This document shows, in pieces, positions 1 through 7,916 of a stretch of 64,000 nt of DNA. Under the pieces are notes generated by a model, which did no database searches, was not told where the DNA came from, and worked only from the letters and a program-made list of their open reading frames with translations. The position numbers and the translations under genes were made by a program. The DNA is from G965267425 sp965267425 (GTDB lineage: Bacteria; Bacteroidota; Bacteroidia; Flavobacteriales_E; Vicingaceae): assembly GCA_965267425.1 (NCBI GenBank), contig OZ253959.1:2356001-2420000 (forward strand), given 5' to 3'. Numbering within the stretch: the stretch's first letter is position 1; each line of letters opens with the position of its first letter.

Positions 1-197
1 CGTATAAGTTGCCTGAAGCTCTGAATGCGTTGACTGACAACCAAAACAATTAAATCCGCCTCAATTGAAACGAGATTGTTTTCACACTTAACTTGAAAAG
101 AATAATGCTCGTCTGAAAGGAGCTCTATTTTCTTTTTAACTGAATTGACAATGACATCGTCCTTGCCTAATAGCAATAAATTGTATTCCCGGAACAT
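1..197 (-). CDS. Unidentified protein, N-terminal 65 residues only (runs off the left edge)
   Basis: An open frame reads leftward from an ATG at 197 without a stop to the window edge. It begins MFREYNLLLLGKDD and continues with alternating hydrophobic and charged stretches, including ADLIVLVVS. That pattern would suit the first strands of an alpha/beta fold such as a receiver-like domain, but no conserved residues are visible and I do not recognise it. It lies downstream of the response regulator on the same strand, 83 bases away, with a GTTCGAA inverted repeat (233-254) in between, so it may belong to the same regulatory unit. The frame is clear; the identity is unknown. Confidence 0.5.
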   Translation of the reverse strand, partial: MFREYNLLLLGKDDVIVNSVKKKIELLSDEHYSFQVKCENNLVSIEADLIVLVVSQRIQSFRQLI

Positions 198-232
198 GTA
201 GAAAATTTAACAGGCGGTCTACGTTAAATCTC

Positions 233-254
233 GTTCGAATGGAATATTTCGAAC
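233..254. promoter_or_regulatory. GTTCGAA-N8-TTCGAAC inverted repeat
   Basis: Perfect 7-base arms (233-239 and 248-254) flank an 8-base spacer. The site lies between the response regulator stop (281) and the start of the next minus-strand gene (197). A related repeat sits upstream of the histidine kinase gene (2282-2301). LuxR/NarL-type regulators bind inverted repeats of about this size, so autoregulation by the adjacent regulator is a reasonable guess. No direct evidence beyond symmetry and position. Confidence 0.35.
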
Positions 255-280
255 TCTTTCAAAGATAAGCAATGTTTGCT

Positions 281-937
281 TTAATCAATGTCGAATAAAT
301 TATGAGATAAGGCAAATTTTGCCAGTCCAACGGAATTTTTAGCCCCAATTTTTTGCAATAGGTTTCGTCTATGAGCGTCTACCGTACGGATACTGATAAA
401 TAATTTGTCTGCAATTTCCTGGTTTGATTTTTCCTTTACGATGAGTTGCAAAACGTCTTTTTCCCTTTTGGTAAGGTAAATACTAGGATTTTCTTTGAGC
501 TTTTGTTCTGGAGTTTTTGTTAGCTCTTCCATAATGATACGGGTAACATGCTCACCATAGTATTTGTTGCCCTCCAGCACAGAGTCCATTGCTCCTATTA
601 AGATTTCAACTCCGGCATTTTTTAGGATATAACCCGATGCGCCCGCCTTGAGCATGTTTCGAATATGTTGTTCTTCTTCATGCATTGTAATGGCCAGAAT
701 CTTGGCATCCGGTTTGTTTTCAATGATTTTTTTAGAACATTCAATCCCATCCATCACAGGCATTTTGATGTCCATCAGAATCAAATCCACCTCATTGCTT
801 TCCAAAAACTCCAGCGCAGAAATTCCATTGGCAGATTCACCAGCTATCTCGTACTTGTCTGTTTGCTCAATTATGGCGCGAATACCATCCCTGAACATTT
901 TGTGATCTTCAACGAGCAATATCTTCTTCTTCTCCAT
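281..937 (-). CDS. Two-component response regulator, NarL/LuxR family
   Basis: Cytoplasmic transcription regulator of 218 residues, the usual family length. Residues 1-125 form the receiver domain, with acidic residues at 10-11 (VED) and the phosphoacceptor Asp56 in LILMDIKMP. Residues 150-215 form a LuxR-type helix-turn-helix, opening LTKREKDVLQLI and including SNQEIADKLFISIRTVDAHR. Its ATG overlaps the end of the upstream histidine kinase gene by one base (937), so the two are almost certainly translated from one transcript and act as a pair. The target genes cannot be read from the sequence, but GTTCGA inverted repeats lie on both sides of the operon. Confidence 0.93.
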   Translation of the reverse strand: MEKKKILLVEDHKMFRDGIRAIIEQTDKYEIAGESANGISALEFLESNEVDLILMDIKMPVMDGIECSKKIIENKPDAKILAITMHEEEQHIRNMLKAGASGYILKNAGVEILIGAMDSVLEGNKYYGEHVTRIIMEELTKTPEQKLKENPSIYLTKREKDVLQLIVKEKSNQEIADKLFISIRTVDAHRRNLLQKIGAKNSVGLAKFALSHNLFDID

Positions 938-2088
938 TACAACAATATTTCTACCGTAATTACTGTTCCCTTTTTAGAACTGTCAAAATTGAGTTTCCCA
1001 TCCAATGCCGCCACCCTGTTTTGTATGTTTTTAACTCCCAGTCCATCATGAGCCTGAGAAGGATCATATCCTTTGCCGTCATCTTCTATCATCAAAATCA
1101 CCGAATTTTCATGTTCAATCAATTGAATTACACCATTTTTAGCATCAGCATGTTTCAAGATGTTTTGCATGCATTCCTGTGTAATCCGAAAGAGATTCAT
1201 TTCTACATCTTCATCAAATCTGCTGGTAAGCGTGTCTTCATAAAAATTAAAATGGGTTTTCCCTTTGGTATTGATGGAATTCACTAAATGTTGAATCGAA
1301 GACTGCAAACCAAAATCTTCGAGCGAAGCAGGCATCAAATCATGTGATATGGTTCTGGTTTCATCAATTGCACGATTGATGAGATTCAATGCATCTTCAA
1401 TCTTCTTTTTAGTAGATTCACTTTCTCCATTCATGGATGCCTTAAGCGAATCCAACTCAAGACTGGCTACCGTGAGCATCTGCCCCAAACCATCGTGTAA
1501 CTCGGCAGCAATTCGTTTACGTTCAGCATCTTTTCCACGAATAACCGCACTGATTTGTGTGCGCATTACCGCTTTAATCAGTTTGTCTTCAGCAGTTTTT
1601 TTGTCATGAACATTGGATACTGTGCCGATGATTCGAACCAAAGCATCTTCTTTATTACGTAAAAGTTTAGCTCGAATATGTAACCAAATGTATTTTTCGT
1701 CTTTGTTCTTTGCCCTAAATTCAATATCAAATAACTTGCTTTCAACCAGTGCTTTTTTGAACTCTTTGCGAATTACACTTTTGTCTTTGTAATGAATCTT
1801 TTGACTCCACCACAGCCAATTCGCACCAGCCTCCTGAGCAGAATAACCAAAGACATTGGTGCACGCTCCGTTCCAAGAAATCGTTCCATCCTCGACCAAA
1901 TAATCGAACGACGCTTCTTGTAATGCATCGATTAATGACCGATTAAATTCACTAACCTCTTCCTTCTCCTTTAAGGCTTGTTGAATAATGGAATCCGAAA
2001 ATTCACCCATATGTTCCCCCGAATCATTCATCAATGAATTATTAATAACAATATGATCTACAGGAACTAACTTTGCACTCAAACACAT
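937..2088 (-). CDS. PAS-domain sensor histidine kinase, HisKA_3 type
   Basis: A 383-residue kinase without an obvious membrane segment, so probably a cytoplasmic sensor. A PAS fold with PAC-like extension spans roughly residues 50-165 (DYLVEDGTISWNGACTNVFG). The dimerisation/phosphoacceptor motif RKRIAAELHDGLGQ holds the likely phosphorylated His198. The ATPase domain follows (TQECMQNILKHADA, then DDGKGYD and GLGVKNIQNRV). This domain order is that of the NarX/DesK class, whose partners are NarL-type regulators, and such a regulator overlaps it immediately downstream. An AGAGAGGAAA stretch precedes the ATG at 2088. The signal sensed is unknown. Confidence 0.93.
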   Translation of the reverse strand: MCLSAKLVPVDHIVINNSLMNDSGEHMGEFSDSIIQQALKEKEEVSEFNRSLIDALQEASFDYLVEDGTISWNGACTNVFGYSAQEAGANWLWWSQKIHYKDKSVIRKEFKKALVESKLFDIEFRAKNKDEKYIWLHIRAKLLRNKEDALVRIIGTVSNVHDKKTAEDKLIKAVMRTQISAVIRGKDAERKRIAAELHDGLGQMLTVASLELDSLKASMNGESESTKKKIEDALNLINRAIDETRTISHDLMPASLEDFGLQSSIQHLVNSINTKGKTHFNFYEDTLTSRFDEDVEMNLFRITQECMQNILKHADAKNGVIQLIEHENSVILMIEDDGKGYDPSQAHDGLGVKNIQNRVAALDGKLNFDSSKKGTVITVEILL

Positions 2089-2281
2089 TTTCCTCTCTGC
2101 ACAATTAGCACCTATCCGGCTATAATTTTGGGATAATACTCTGTTTTACCATTCGAATCTCTCGAAACGGCGCATTTTAGGTAATTTGCTAGTTCAAGCT
2201 AAGAAACATTTTCGGGATAGAAAAATTAGAAAATGAAATTTTCGGCACAATCTTGTTGTTATTCGTTGAATCTCAAATATC

Positions 2282-2301
2282 GTTCGACAAGTGAATCGAA
2301 C
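2282..2301. promoter_or_regulatory. GTTCGA-N8-TCGAAC inverted repeat upstream of the histidine kinase
   Basis: Six-base perfect arms (2282-2287, 2296-2301) around an 8-base spacer, in the 259-base gap between the kinase start (2088) and the amidohydrolase stop (2348). A weaker relative, TTCGA-N5-TCGAA, lies at 2152-2166, closer to the kinase gene. Together with 233-254 these are three TTCGA-based dyads around one two-component operon. Apart from these dyads I saw no canonical TAnnTTTG box or terminator in the gap. Confidence 0.3.
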
Positions 2302-2347
2302 ATTTTTCATAGATTAAACGTCCAATTCAAGAAATCCATGATTCAGA

Positions 2348-3739
2348 CTACTCAATTCGTCGAATTAAGAGGTCATCTTTTATAATTAATTCTGGTGAAA
2401 AAACGGCTTCCAGATTTTCCAAGGGGTTGTCATTTAACAAGAGTAAGTGCGCTTTATTTCCGTCATTAATCCATCCAAATGAAGGAGATTTCTCCATCAA
2501 TTTGGCTGGGTAATAAGTTGCAGCCCTCAATATTTCAAAATGGGAAATACCCCATTCTTTTAAAATCAACAATTCTTGATAATATGTGCTTCCAGCATAG
2601 GTTCCCGGCAAGGAACTGTCTGTTCCAACCAGGAAAGTAATATTGCGTCGATACAATTTTAAAAAGTTTGATTTTAACAGATGAGTATAGTTATGGACAT
2701 CTTCAAAAAATGAATGCATCACAGGAGATTTTGTAAGGTCCGAGCTATTTAAACCAGCAACGGGATGAATCACACAAGTTGGCACGAGCAATTGATCCAA
2801 CTCACTGGGTTCAAACGATTGCTCATATATGGCATTGACATTGAAAAAACCAGAAAGTGTTGTCATTAAGGGTACATTCTGTTTGACAATGGAATCAGCC
2901 ATCTCATCTGTTAGCTCACCCCTCCAAATGCAATGAGCCAATGCATCCGCCCCTTCTTTGGCGGCACTTAGTGCATTTTCCGGACTTCCGGTATGCACAA
3001 AAGCACTGTACCCAGCCTGATGCGCACTTTTTATCAATCCACCCATGAGTGCAACCGACATTTCCGGAGATCCTTCTGGAATTTGATCGTGCGCAATTTT
3101 TACGAAATCAATGTCATTTTTGCTGTATTCATCGATAAATTCGTCGAGATCGGTATCCGATGTAACTGTGGGTGCCATTTTATTGATCATAGCACTTAAC
3201 GGCCACCAAAGCATTTCGCGTGTTAACGGTATAGGATGGCTGTTTTTAACTGTGATGGGAATGTGCGTGTGATACAAATCAGGACCAACCAATTCCCCTT
3301 TTTCAATTTGCGTTGAAATTTTATTCATCTGAGACGACAATCCTCCCAAGTCATAAATAGTTGTGATTCCACAATACAAATAGGCCATTAAATTGTATGG
3401 AATGTCTGCCTTAACATTCTGCCAGGGAACGGCACCACTTCCAGACAAATGAACATGAGAATCAATTAATCCGGGCATAAGGAATTTATGTTGACCGTCA
3501 ATTATGACACACCCTGATGTGTCAATAAAGCCCACTGTATCAATACTTACAATGTTGCCATTTTCGATTCGAACAATTTGATTGGTTAAAATAATGCTGT
3601 CGCGGCCATTGAAAATGGATACATTCTTTATGATAATCGGTTGTTCAAGGCGCTCAACATCAATAAATGATACTGAGGTTTCATTGTCACATGAGGCAAA
3701 CACCATCAAAAAGCACAGTATTAACAACCTGTTTAGCAT
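2348..3739 (-). CDS. Lipoprotein amidohydrolase (imidazolonepropionase-like metal-dependent hydrolase)
   Basis: A 463-residue TIM-barrel hydrolase. I chose the ATG at 3739 because it gives a proper lipoprotein signal (MLNRLLILCFLMVFASC, lipid Cys at residue 17). A longer frame from 3772 would bury it. Metal-binding features are visible: His95-x-His97 in GLIDSHVHLSG, later histidines in FVHTGS and ALAHCIW, and an Asp in FLVGTDSSLPG. The C-terminal beta sandwich closes with the family-typical LLLLNDNPLENLEAV. It should sit in the periplasm or outer membrane and hydrolyse a cyclic amide or peptide-like substrate, identity unknown. It is divergent from a TetR regulator 53 bases away, which probably controls it. 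Confidence 0.88.
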   Translation of the reverse strand: MLNRLLILCFLMVFASCDNETSVSFIDVERLEQPIIIKNVSIFNGRDSIILTNQIVRIENGNIVSIDTVGFIDTSGCVIIDGQHKFLMPGLIDSHVHLSGSGAVPWQNVKADIPYNLMAYLYCGITTIYDLGGLSSQMNKISTQIEKGELVGPDLYHTHIPITVKNSHPIPLTREMLWWPLSAMINKMAPTVTSDTDLDEFIDEYSKNDIDFVKIAHDQIPEGSPEMSVALMGGLIKSAHQAGYSAFVHTGSPENALSAAKEGADALAHCIWRGELTDEMADSIVKQNVPLMTTLSGFFNVNAIYEQSFEPSELDQLLVPTCVIHPVAGLNSSDLTKSPVMHSFFEDVHNYTHLLKSNFLKLYRRNITFLVGTDSSLPGTYAGSTYYQELLILKEWGISHFEILRAATYYPAKLMEKSPSFGWINDGNKAHLLLLNDNPLENLEAVFSPELIIKDDLLIRRIE

Positions 3740-3775
3740 AACTTTTTTTGCTAAAATACACTTTTTGCACATTTT

Positions 3776-3793
3776 TTAGTTCATTTGAACTAA
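3776..3793. promoter_or_regulatory. Perfect 8-2-8 palindrome, candidate TetR operator
   Basis: TTAGTTCA-TT-TGAACTAA is an exact inverted repeat in the 53-base gap between the divergent amidohydrolase and TetR genes. It reaches the first base of the TetR start codon (3793). TetR-family proteins typically bind palindromes of this size next to their own gene, so repression of both divergent genes is the natural reading. Binding itself is inferred. Confidence 0.6.
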
Positions 3794-4413
3794 TGAATAC
3801 AAAAGAAAAAATTCTAACCGCTGCTTTAGACCTGTTTAATTCATACGGGGTGGAACGCACCACTACTCGGCACATTGCTAAATCAATAGCAATCAGTCAA
3901 GGAAATCTTCACTACCATTATCCCAATCGGAACGAGGTAATTACTGCTTTGTTCATTGATTTTGGCAAAAAAGTATCGGCGGCACAACGTTATGATGGAG
4001 AAAAAGTACTGACACCAACAGAATTGTTAGGGACCATGAAAGATAACTACACCATCATGTATCAATATCGTTTTTTATTTAAGGACAATGAGGTCATTTG
4101 GCGAAGAATTCCTTCGTTTAAAGGTGAAATGCAAAATTTATTTGGTGCTAAAAAGAAACAAATCATTGATTTAATACTGCACTATAAATCTGAACAGATT
4201 TTTCGTCAGGACATGGATGAAAAACAGGTAAATTTTTTGGCCGACCATTTCATAACTTCAATCAGCACGTGGCTCATTGCCATTGAATATTTGCCGGAGG
4301 TCAGCAATCCTCCGGAATATTTCACTCAATTTACATTTCGCATGTGGCTACCCTATTTAACATCGAGCTCCATAAGTGAATGGGAAAAAATCCTATTATC
4401 TTATGTCCAATAA
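3793..4413 (+). CDS. TetR/AcrR family transcriptional regulator
   Basis: A 206-residue regulator beginning MNTKEKILTAALDLF, the standard TetR opening. I prefer this ATG to a frame opening at 3748 because the extra residues are not family-like. The helix-turn-helix covers residues 8-55 (TTTRHIAKSIAISQGNLHYH, ending in HYHYPNR). The C-terminal ligand domain is aromatic-rich (YTIMYQYRFLFKDNEVIWR), which resembles the TetR-like domain found in many Bacteroidota. It is divergent from the amidohydrolase and probably autoregulated at 3776-3793. Its stop codon directly abuts that of the convergent DUF1801 gene. Confidence 0.92.
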   Translation: MNTKEKILTAALDLFNSYGVERTTTRHIAKSIAISQGNLHYHYPNRNEVITALFIDFGKKVSAAQRYDGEKVLTPTELLGTMKDNYTIMYQYRFLFKDNEVIWRRIPSFKGEMQNLFGAKKKQIIDLILHYKSEQIFRQDMDEKQVNFLADHFITSISTWLIAIEYLPEVSNPPEYFTQFTFRMWLPYLTSSSISEWEKILLSYVQ

Positions 4414-4776
4414 TTATTGGGCATCCATCGTTTCAACCCATTTTCTCACCACATTGGAAAGCGCCTCTTTTTTACCAATCACATCTTCCATATTGTAAAA
4501 CCGAGCCACCCTGGCTTCTTTTTGATCACCTTCCAATAATCCTGAGGTATCATCTATTAATGCTCCTTTGTGAAACGTGAGATTTACAAATTTTTTGGCT
4601 CTAGGATTAAAAGTTGCCATGTTGTCTATGTAGGCAAAACTTGGCGCACTCCATTTAATATCTTCCGTTATTTTATCGCTTGCTGCTAAAATAATGTTGC
4701 GCACCTCTTCCATTTCTTCTTTCAATGGATTATCAAGTGCTTTTAAAAAAGCAGACACTTTTTCCGTTTTATTCAT
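4414..4776 (-). CDS. DUF1801 (YdhG-like) family protein
   Basis: A 120-residue cytoplasmic protein starting MNKTEKVSAFLKAL. A frame from 4797 adds seven residues, but the ATG at 4776 overlaps the upstream stop by eight bases and looks like the coupled start. DUF1801 features are IKWSAPSFAYIDNMATFNP and LTFHKGALIDD. The family is small and structurally known but functionally poorly defined. It is the last gene of a likely VOC/DoxX/DUF1801 operon. Confidence 0.82.
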   Translation of the reverse strand: MNKTEKVSAFLKALDNPLKEEMEEVRNIILAASDKITEDIKWSAPSFAYIDNMATFNPRAKKFVNLTFHKGALIDDTSGLLEGDQKEARVARFYNMEDVIGKKEALSNVVRKWVETMDAQ

Positions 4777-5110
4777 GGTTTTGATTTTGATGAACAATCT
4801 CCATTATGGACATCACTATAAAGAGCAAGGACACCATTCCAAAAACTATCATTCCATTTGCAAAAACAGCAACACTGGCTATCACAAATGTGGGAATCAT
4901 TACCACGGCGCCATATTTCCTTGTGCCTGGCATGACGAGTAAAATTCCTCCCGCAAATTGAATAATTCCTAAAATCGTGGTGGCAATGAGGCCAATTCCA
5001 ATTTTTTCAAACAGAACAACATCGGCTTCTTGCTGTATAATCTTAAAAACACCTGTAGATAAACTCAACAGTATAAGCAGAATCAAGTTTATGCGAAAAA
5101 GTATTTTCAT
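4769..5110 (-). CDS. Small four-helix membrane protein, DoxX-like
   Basis: A 113-residue inner-membrane protein with about four hydrophobic helices (residues 5-20, 37-60, 68-85, 88-106). The length and glycine-rich second helix (IGLIATTILGIIQFAGGILL) resemble DoxX-like proteins, but no decisive motif is visible. It starts three bases after the VOC-family gene ends and overlaps the next gene, so it is in an operon. Function unknown. Confidence 0.65.
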   Translation of the reverse strand: MKILFRINLILLILLSLSTGVFKIIQQEADVVLFEKIGIGLIATTILGIIQFAGGILLVMPGTRKYGAVVMIPTFVIASVAVFANGMIVFGMVSLLFIVMSIMEIVHQNQNHE

Positions 5111-5113
5111 GGA

Positions 5114-5536
5114 TTACGATTCTTCTTTGGGAGGTTCTACCAGCGAAAACCAATTACCAGAATCATCTTTGAACAAGGCTTCAACACCATAAAACTCTTT
5201 TGTAGGTTCTTTGGTGAATTCAACTCCTTTGTTTTTCAATTCCTCGTAGGTGGCGTAAATATCCTTGGTTTCAAATACACCAAAGCCAAACGTGCCATTC
5301 CTAACCAAATCAGCCAATTTTTCAGCAGTTTCTTCGTTAAACATTCCTCCTTTAAAAATAGGCATGAGGGTAATTTCCAAACCTGGACTCTCTTTGGGAG
5401 ATACTGTTAACCAAAAGGCATCTTCACCAATGGGAATCTTCATCTTTTCCTCAAATCCAAGTTTATTTACATAAAAATCCAGTGCAGATTCTTGATCAAG
5501 AACATAAACACTGGCTACGGTTAATTGTGTTATCAT
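5114..5536 (-). CDS. VOC family (glyoxalase/bleomycin-resistance-like) protein
   Basis: A 140-residue protein with the paired beta-alpha-beta-beta-beta modules of the vicinal oxygen chelate fold. The first module opens LTVASVYVLDQESALDFYV and KLGFEEKMKI; the second has GVFETKDIYATYEELKNKGV and ends FKDDSGNWFSLVEPP. Members bind a metal or a small hydrophobic ligand, and the substrate cannot be told here. It is the first gene of the operon ending at 4414. Confidence 0.87.
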   Translation of the reverse strand: MITQLTVASVYVLDQESALDFYVNKLGFEEKMKIPIGEDAFWLTVSPKESPGLEITLMPIFKGGMFNEETAEKLADLVRNGTFGFGVFETKDIYATYEELKNKGVEFTKEPTKEFYGVEALFKDDSGNWFSLVEPPKEES

Positions 5537-5592
5537 ATCAAAAGTTTAGCCAAAAATAAAAGCTAATTCATGATAAGAATTATTCAATATTG

Positions 5593-6009
5593 CTAAATGT
5601 AATTGTAAAAACGACTTGAGAAGCAAGTTGGAATAAACTGAGCAGGAACCATTTGCTTTTTCTTCTCAATTAAGGCAAACTGTTGAGCATATTTTTTAGG
5701 TGATATTCCAAATTCCTTTTTAAATCCGGAAACAAAGGTTGGCACACTGTGGTAACCAACTTTGTGGCACACTTCTTTGACTTCTAATTGACCTTCTAAA
5801 AATTTCCGTGCAGCCTGCATCCTCACAAATTGCAAATACTGATTTGGAGACTTTCCATAAATATCTTTAAACAATCGTACGAAGTGAAATTTCGAAAAAC
5901 AGGCTTCACTGGAGATATCCTCCAACTGCAATTCATCAGCATAGTGCTTATCAATATAAGCTTTGGCATTTACTATGCGTTGGTACAAGTACATTTTTGG
6001 ATATTCCAT
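5593..6009 (-). CDS. AraC-family helix-turn-helix regulator, DNA-binding domain only
   Basis: A 138-residue protein starting MEYPKMYLYQRIVNAK. Residues 10-110 hold both AraC helix-turn-helix units (LQLEDISSEACFSKFHFVRL and VKEVCHKVGYHSVPTFVSGF) and the signature GISPKKYAQ. No sensor or ligand domain is attached; only a short basic tail follows. Such stand-alone AraC proteins exist (MarA/SoxS style), so this need not be truncation. It may control the adjacent VOC/DoxX/DUF1801 operon or the SDR gene. Confidence 0.85.
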   Translation of the reverse strand: MEYPKMYLYQRIVNAKAYIDKHYADELQLEDISSEACFSKFHFVRLFKDIYGKSPNQYLQFVRMQAARKFLEGQLEVKEVCHKVGYHSVPTFVSGFKKEFGISPKKYAQQFALIEKKKQMVPAQFIPTCFSSRFYNYI

Positions 6010-6058
6010 TGTCTGATAACGAGATACCCAAAAATAAAACATCTAAAGATGTCAAGGA

Positions 6059-6805
6059 TTATTTTTCAAAAGTTTTATTTACCTGCTTAAATATGAATCC
6101 TTCAGCCATTTTACTCATCATTTTCAATTGAGAGCTCTGTCCCGGTGTTATTTCCAATTTGTTATTGGTAAATCCTTTGATAAAGTTTGATGCCAAAACA
6201 TCGGCATTCATCATTGGATTTCCTTCGAAACCAGCTACCATTTCTGTTTCCACAAGTGGTGGTAACAATTCAAACACTTTTACACTTGTATCTTTCAATT
6301 GCCATCTGAGTGATTTCGTCCAAGAATGCAAACCTGCCTTGGTAGCACAATAAATAGGTGCCATAGCTAATGGAACAAAGGCCAAACCTGAGCTCACATT
6401 CACAATGGCGGCTTCACCTTTGTTTTGCAATTCCGGTAGAAAATGATGAATCATTCGAATGGGGCCCATAAAATCAATTTCAACTTCCTTCGTTTGGACC
6501 TCCATAGTTACCTCCCCTGACGTGTAGTCCAATGATTGAAACACACCGGCATTGTTCACCAATACATCTATTCCACCAAATTCTTCTTTGGTTTTATTCA
6601 CAAGATTTTTGATTTGCTCATCATTGGTAACATCACAAACGGCAATGTTCAATTCAGGTAATGCTGATTTGGCTTTCTCTAATTTTTGTTGATTTCTTCC
6701 ACAGGCAATTACGGTGCTTCCTGCTGCAACAAAGGCTTTTGCGAGTGCGAATCCAATTCCGGATCCTCCACCGGTAATTAGGACAACTTTATTTTTGGGC
6801 TGCAT
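6059..6805 (-). CDS. Short-chain dehydrogenase/reductase
   Basis: A 248-residue cytoplasmic oxidoreductase. The Rossmann motif is VVLITGGGSGIGFALAKAF, the NNAG motif is in DVLVNNAGVF, and the catalytic Ser/Tyr/Lys lie in IVNVSSGLAFVPLAMAPIYCATKAG. The sequence resembles the DltE/YciK-type classical SDRs (KSLRWQLKDTSVKVFELLPP). The substrate is unknown. It precedes the AraC gene on the same strand. An AT-rich palindrome lies just upstream (6820-6833). Confidence 0.9.
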   Translation of the reverse strand: MQPKNKVVLITGGGSGIGFALAKAFVAAGSTVIACGRNQQKLEKAKSALPELNIAVCDVTNDEQIKNLVNKTKEEFGGIDVLVNNAGVFQSLDYTSGEVTMEVQTKEVEIDFMGPIRMIHHFLPELQNKGEAAIVNVSSGLAFVPLAMAPIYCATKAGLHSWTKSLRWQLKDTSVKVFELLPPLVETEMVAGFEGNPMMNADVLASNFIKGFTNNKLEITPGQSSQLKMMSKMAEGFIFKQVNKTFEK

Positions 6806-6819
6806 GATTTAGATTGTTG

Positions 6820-6833
6820 ATGTATATATACAT
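6820..6833. promoter_or_regulatory. ATGTATATATACAT palindrome upstream of the SDR gene
   Basis: A 14-base perfect palindrome 15 bases upstream of the SDR start codon. It sits inside a looser outer repeat (GATTGT at 6812-6817 and ACAATC at 6838-6843). Position and symmetry suit an operator overlapping the promoter, but its pure AT composition makes chance more likely than for the TetR site. Confidence 0.3.
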
Positions 6834-6875
6834 ACGTACAATCTAAAGAAATCTTTTAACGATTGAATTTCAAAG

Positions 6876-7916
6876 CTACTCTAGACGCACGCGTTCCAAC
6901 CCGCGAGCAGCAGGAGTATAATCCGGTTGAATGCTCAATGCATTTTTATAATCCACTTCAGCCCGCTGGATATCACCCATCAATTCATAAGCGTAACCTC
7001 TGTTGTAATAGGCTTCAAAATACAAGGGTGATACTTTAATGGCATCAGTAAAATATTGGGCAGATTGGCGATATAATTTGAGATAGTTCATATGAACATA
7101 GCCCAGGTTAAAATGTGCTTCTCTGTAGTTTGGATTTACTTTAATTAAATCGGTATAAGCATTGATGGCTAATTGCTGCTCATCATTTTCCTGGCAGAAC
7201 ATTCCAAGATTATAATAGGAATCAGTATTGGAAGGATCCAAACGAATGGCTGTTTGGTAATAATCAATTGCAAGGCGATCTTTGAGAAAATGATGCATAA
7301 GTCCTAATTGAAAATACGCATCCGCATACTCAGGGTCTTGCTCTACAGCAGTTCTGAGAGAAGATATGGCTGTAGTTGTATCTCCTAATCCGAAGTATGC
7401 AATACCCTTAAGGTAGTACGCTCTCGAATTATACATGTCAGCCCTTAGAATTTCATTGATTTGCACCATTGCAGCAGGAAATTGTCCGGCCATCAATCTG
7501 AGATTGGCCATGTCTAATCTTGCTTTAAGGTGTTCAGGATTTTTTGCAATTCCTTTTGAAAGCACTTTTTCGGCATTGAGATAATCTTTTTGACGAAAAT
7601 AGAATCCTGCTTTGGTTACATAATAATCTGCCGTGAGCGAGTCTATTTCCAATGATCTATCGATATCCGCATGGGCCGATTCAACATCTCCTAAATCGAA
7701 ATATATTTTAGCACGTTCTTCAAAAAGTTTGGGGTTATCGACATCATTTCTCAACTTGAGATTGACATCTAAAAGAGCAGAATTTTCGGAAGACGAATCA
7801 ACTTTAACAGGCTGTTGGGTAGCTGAATCTTGCTCGTTCGAAGCAGTTTCAGGAGAACATCCGTAAAATGCTACAACGAATAAGGCATTATAAATCAGAA
7901 AAAAAGTTAATCTCAT
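6876..7916 (-). CDS. TPR-repeat lipoprotein
   Basis: A 346-residue protein with a lipoprotein-type signal (LFVVAFYGCS, Cys at residue 20) and a low-complexity Ser/Gln linker. About eight tetratricopeptide repeats follow from residue 55 to the end (for example AYYLKGIAYFGLGDTTTAIS, AYYNRGYAYELMGDIQRA). It is probably an envelope scaffold for protein-protein contacts; the partner is unknown. Its ATG overlaps the recA stop as ATGA, so it is translationally coupled to recA, an unexpected partner for a lipoprotein. Confidence 0.85.
   Translation of the reverse strand: MRLTFFLIYNALFVVAFYGCSPETASNEQDSATQQPVKVDSSSENSALLDVNLKLRNDVDNPKLFEERAKIYFDLGDVESAHADIDRSLEIDSLTADYYVTKAGFYFRQKDYLNAEKVLSKGIAKNPEHLKARLDMANLRLMAGQFPAAMVQINEILRADMYNSRAYYLKGIAYFGLGDTTTAISSLRTAVEQDPEYADAYFQLGLMHHFLKDRLAIDYYQTAIRLDPSNTDSYYNLGMFCQENDEQQLAINAYTDLIKVNPNYREAHFNLGYVHMNYLKLYRQSAQYFTDAIKVSPLYFEAYYNRGYAYELMGDIQRAEVDYKNALSIQPDYTPAARGLERVRLE

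Noticed and set aside
665..1051. Antisense open frame of 128 codons opposite the response regulator and kinase
   Set aside because: Shadow frame of well-supported genes on the other strand; composition (Phe/Ile/Asn-rich) is not protein-like.
4407..4420. CCAATAATTATTGG perfect palindrome between convergent tetR and DUF1801 genes
   Set aside because: It is produced by both genes ending in a Gln codon plus TAA back to back, and it is too short and AT-rich to be a convincing terminator.
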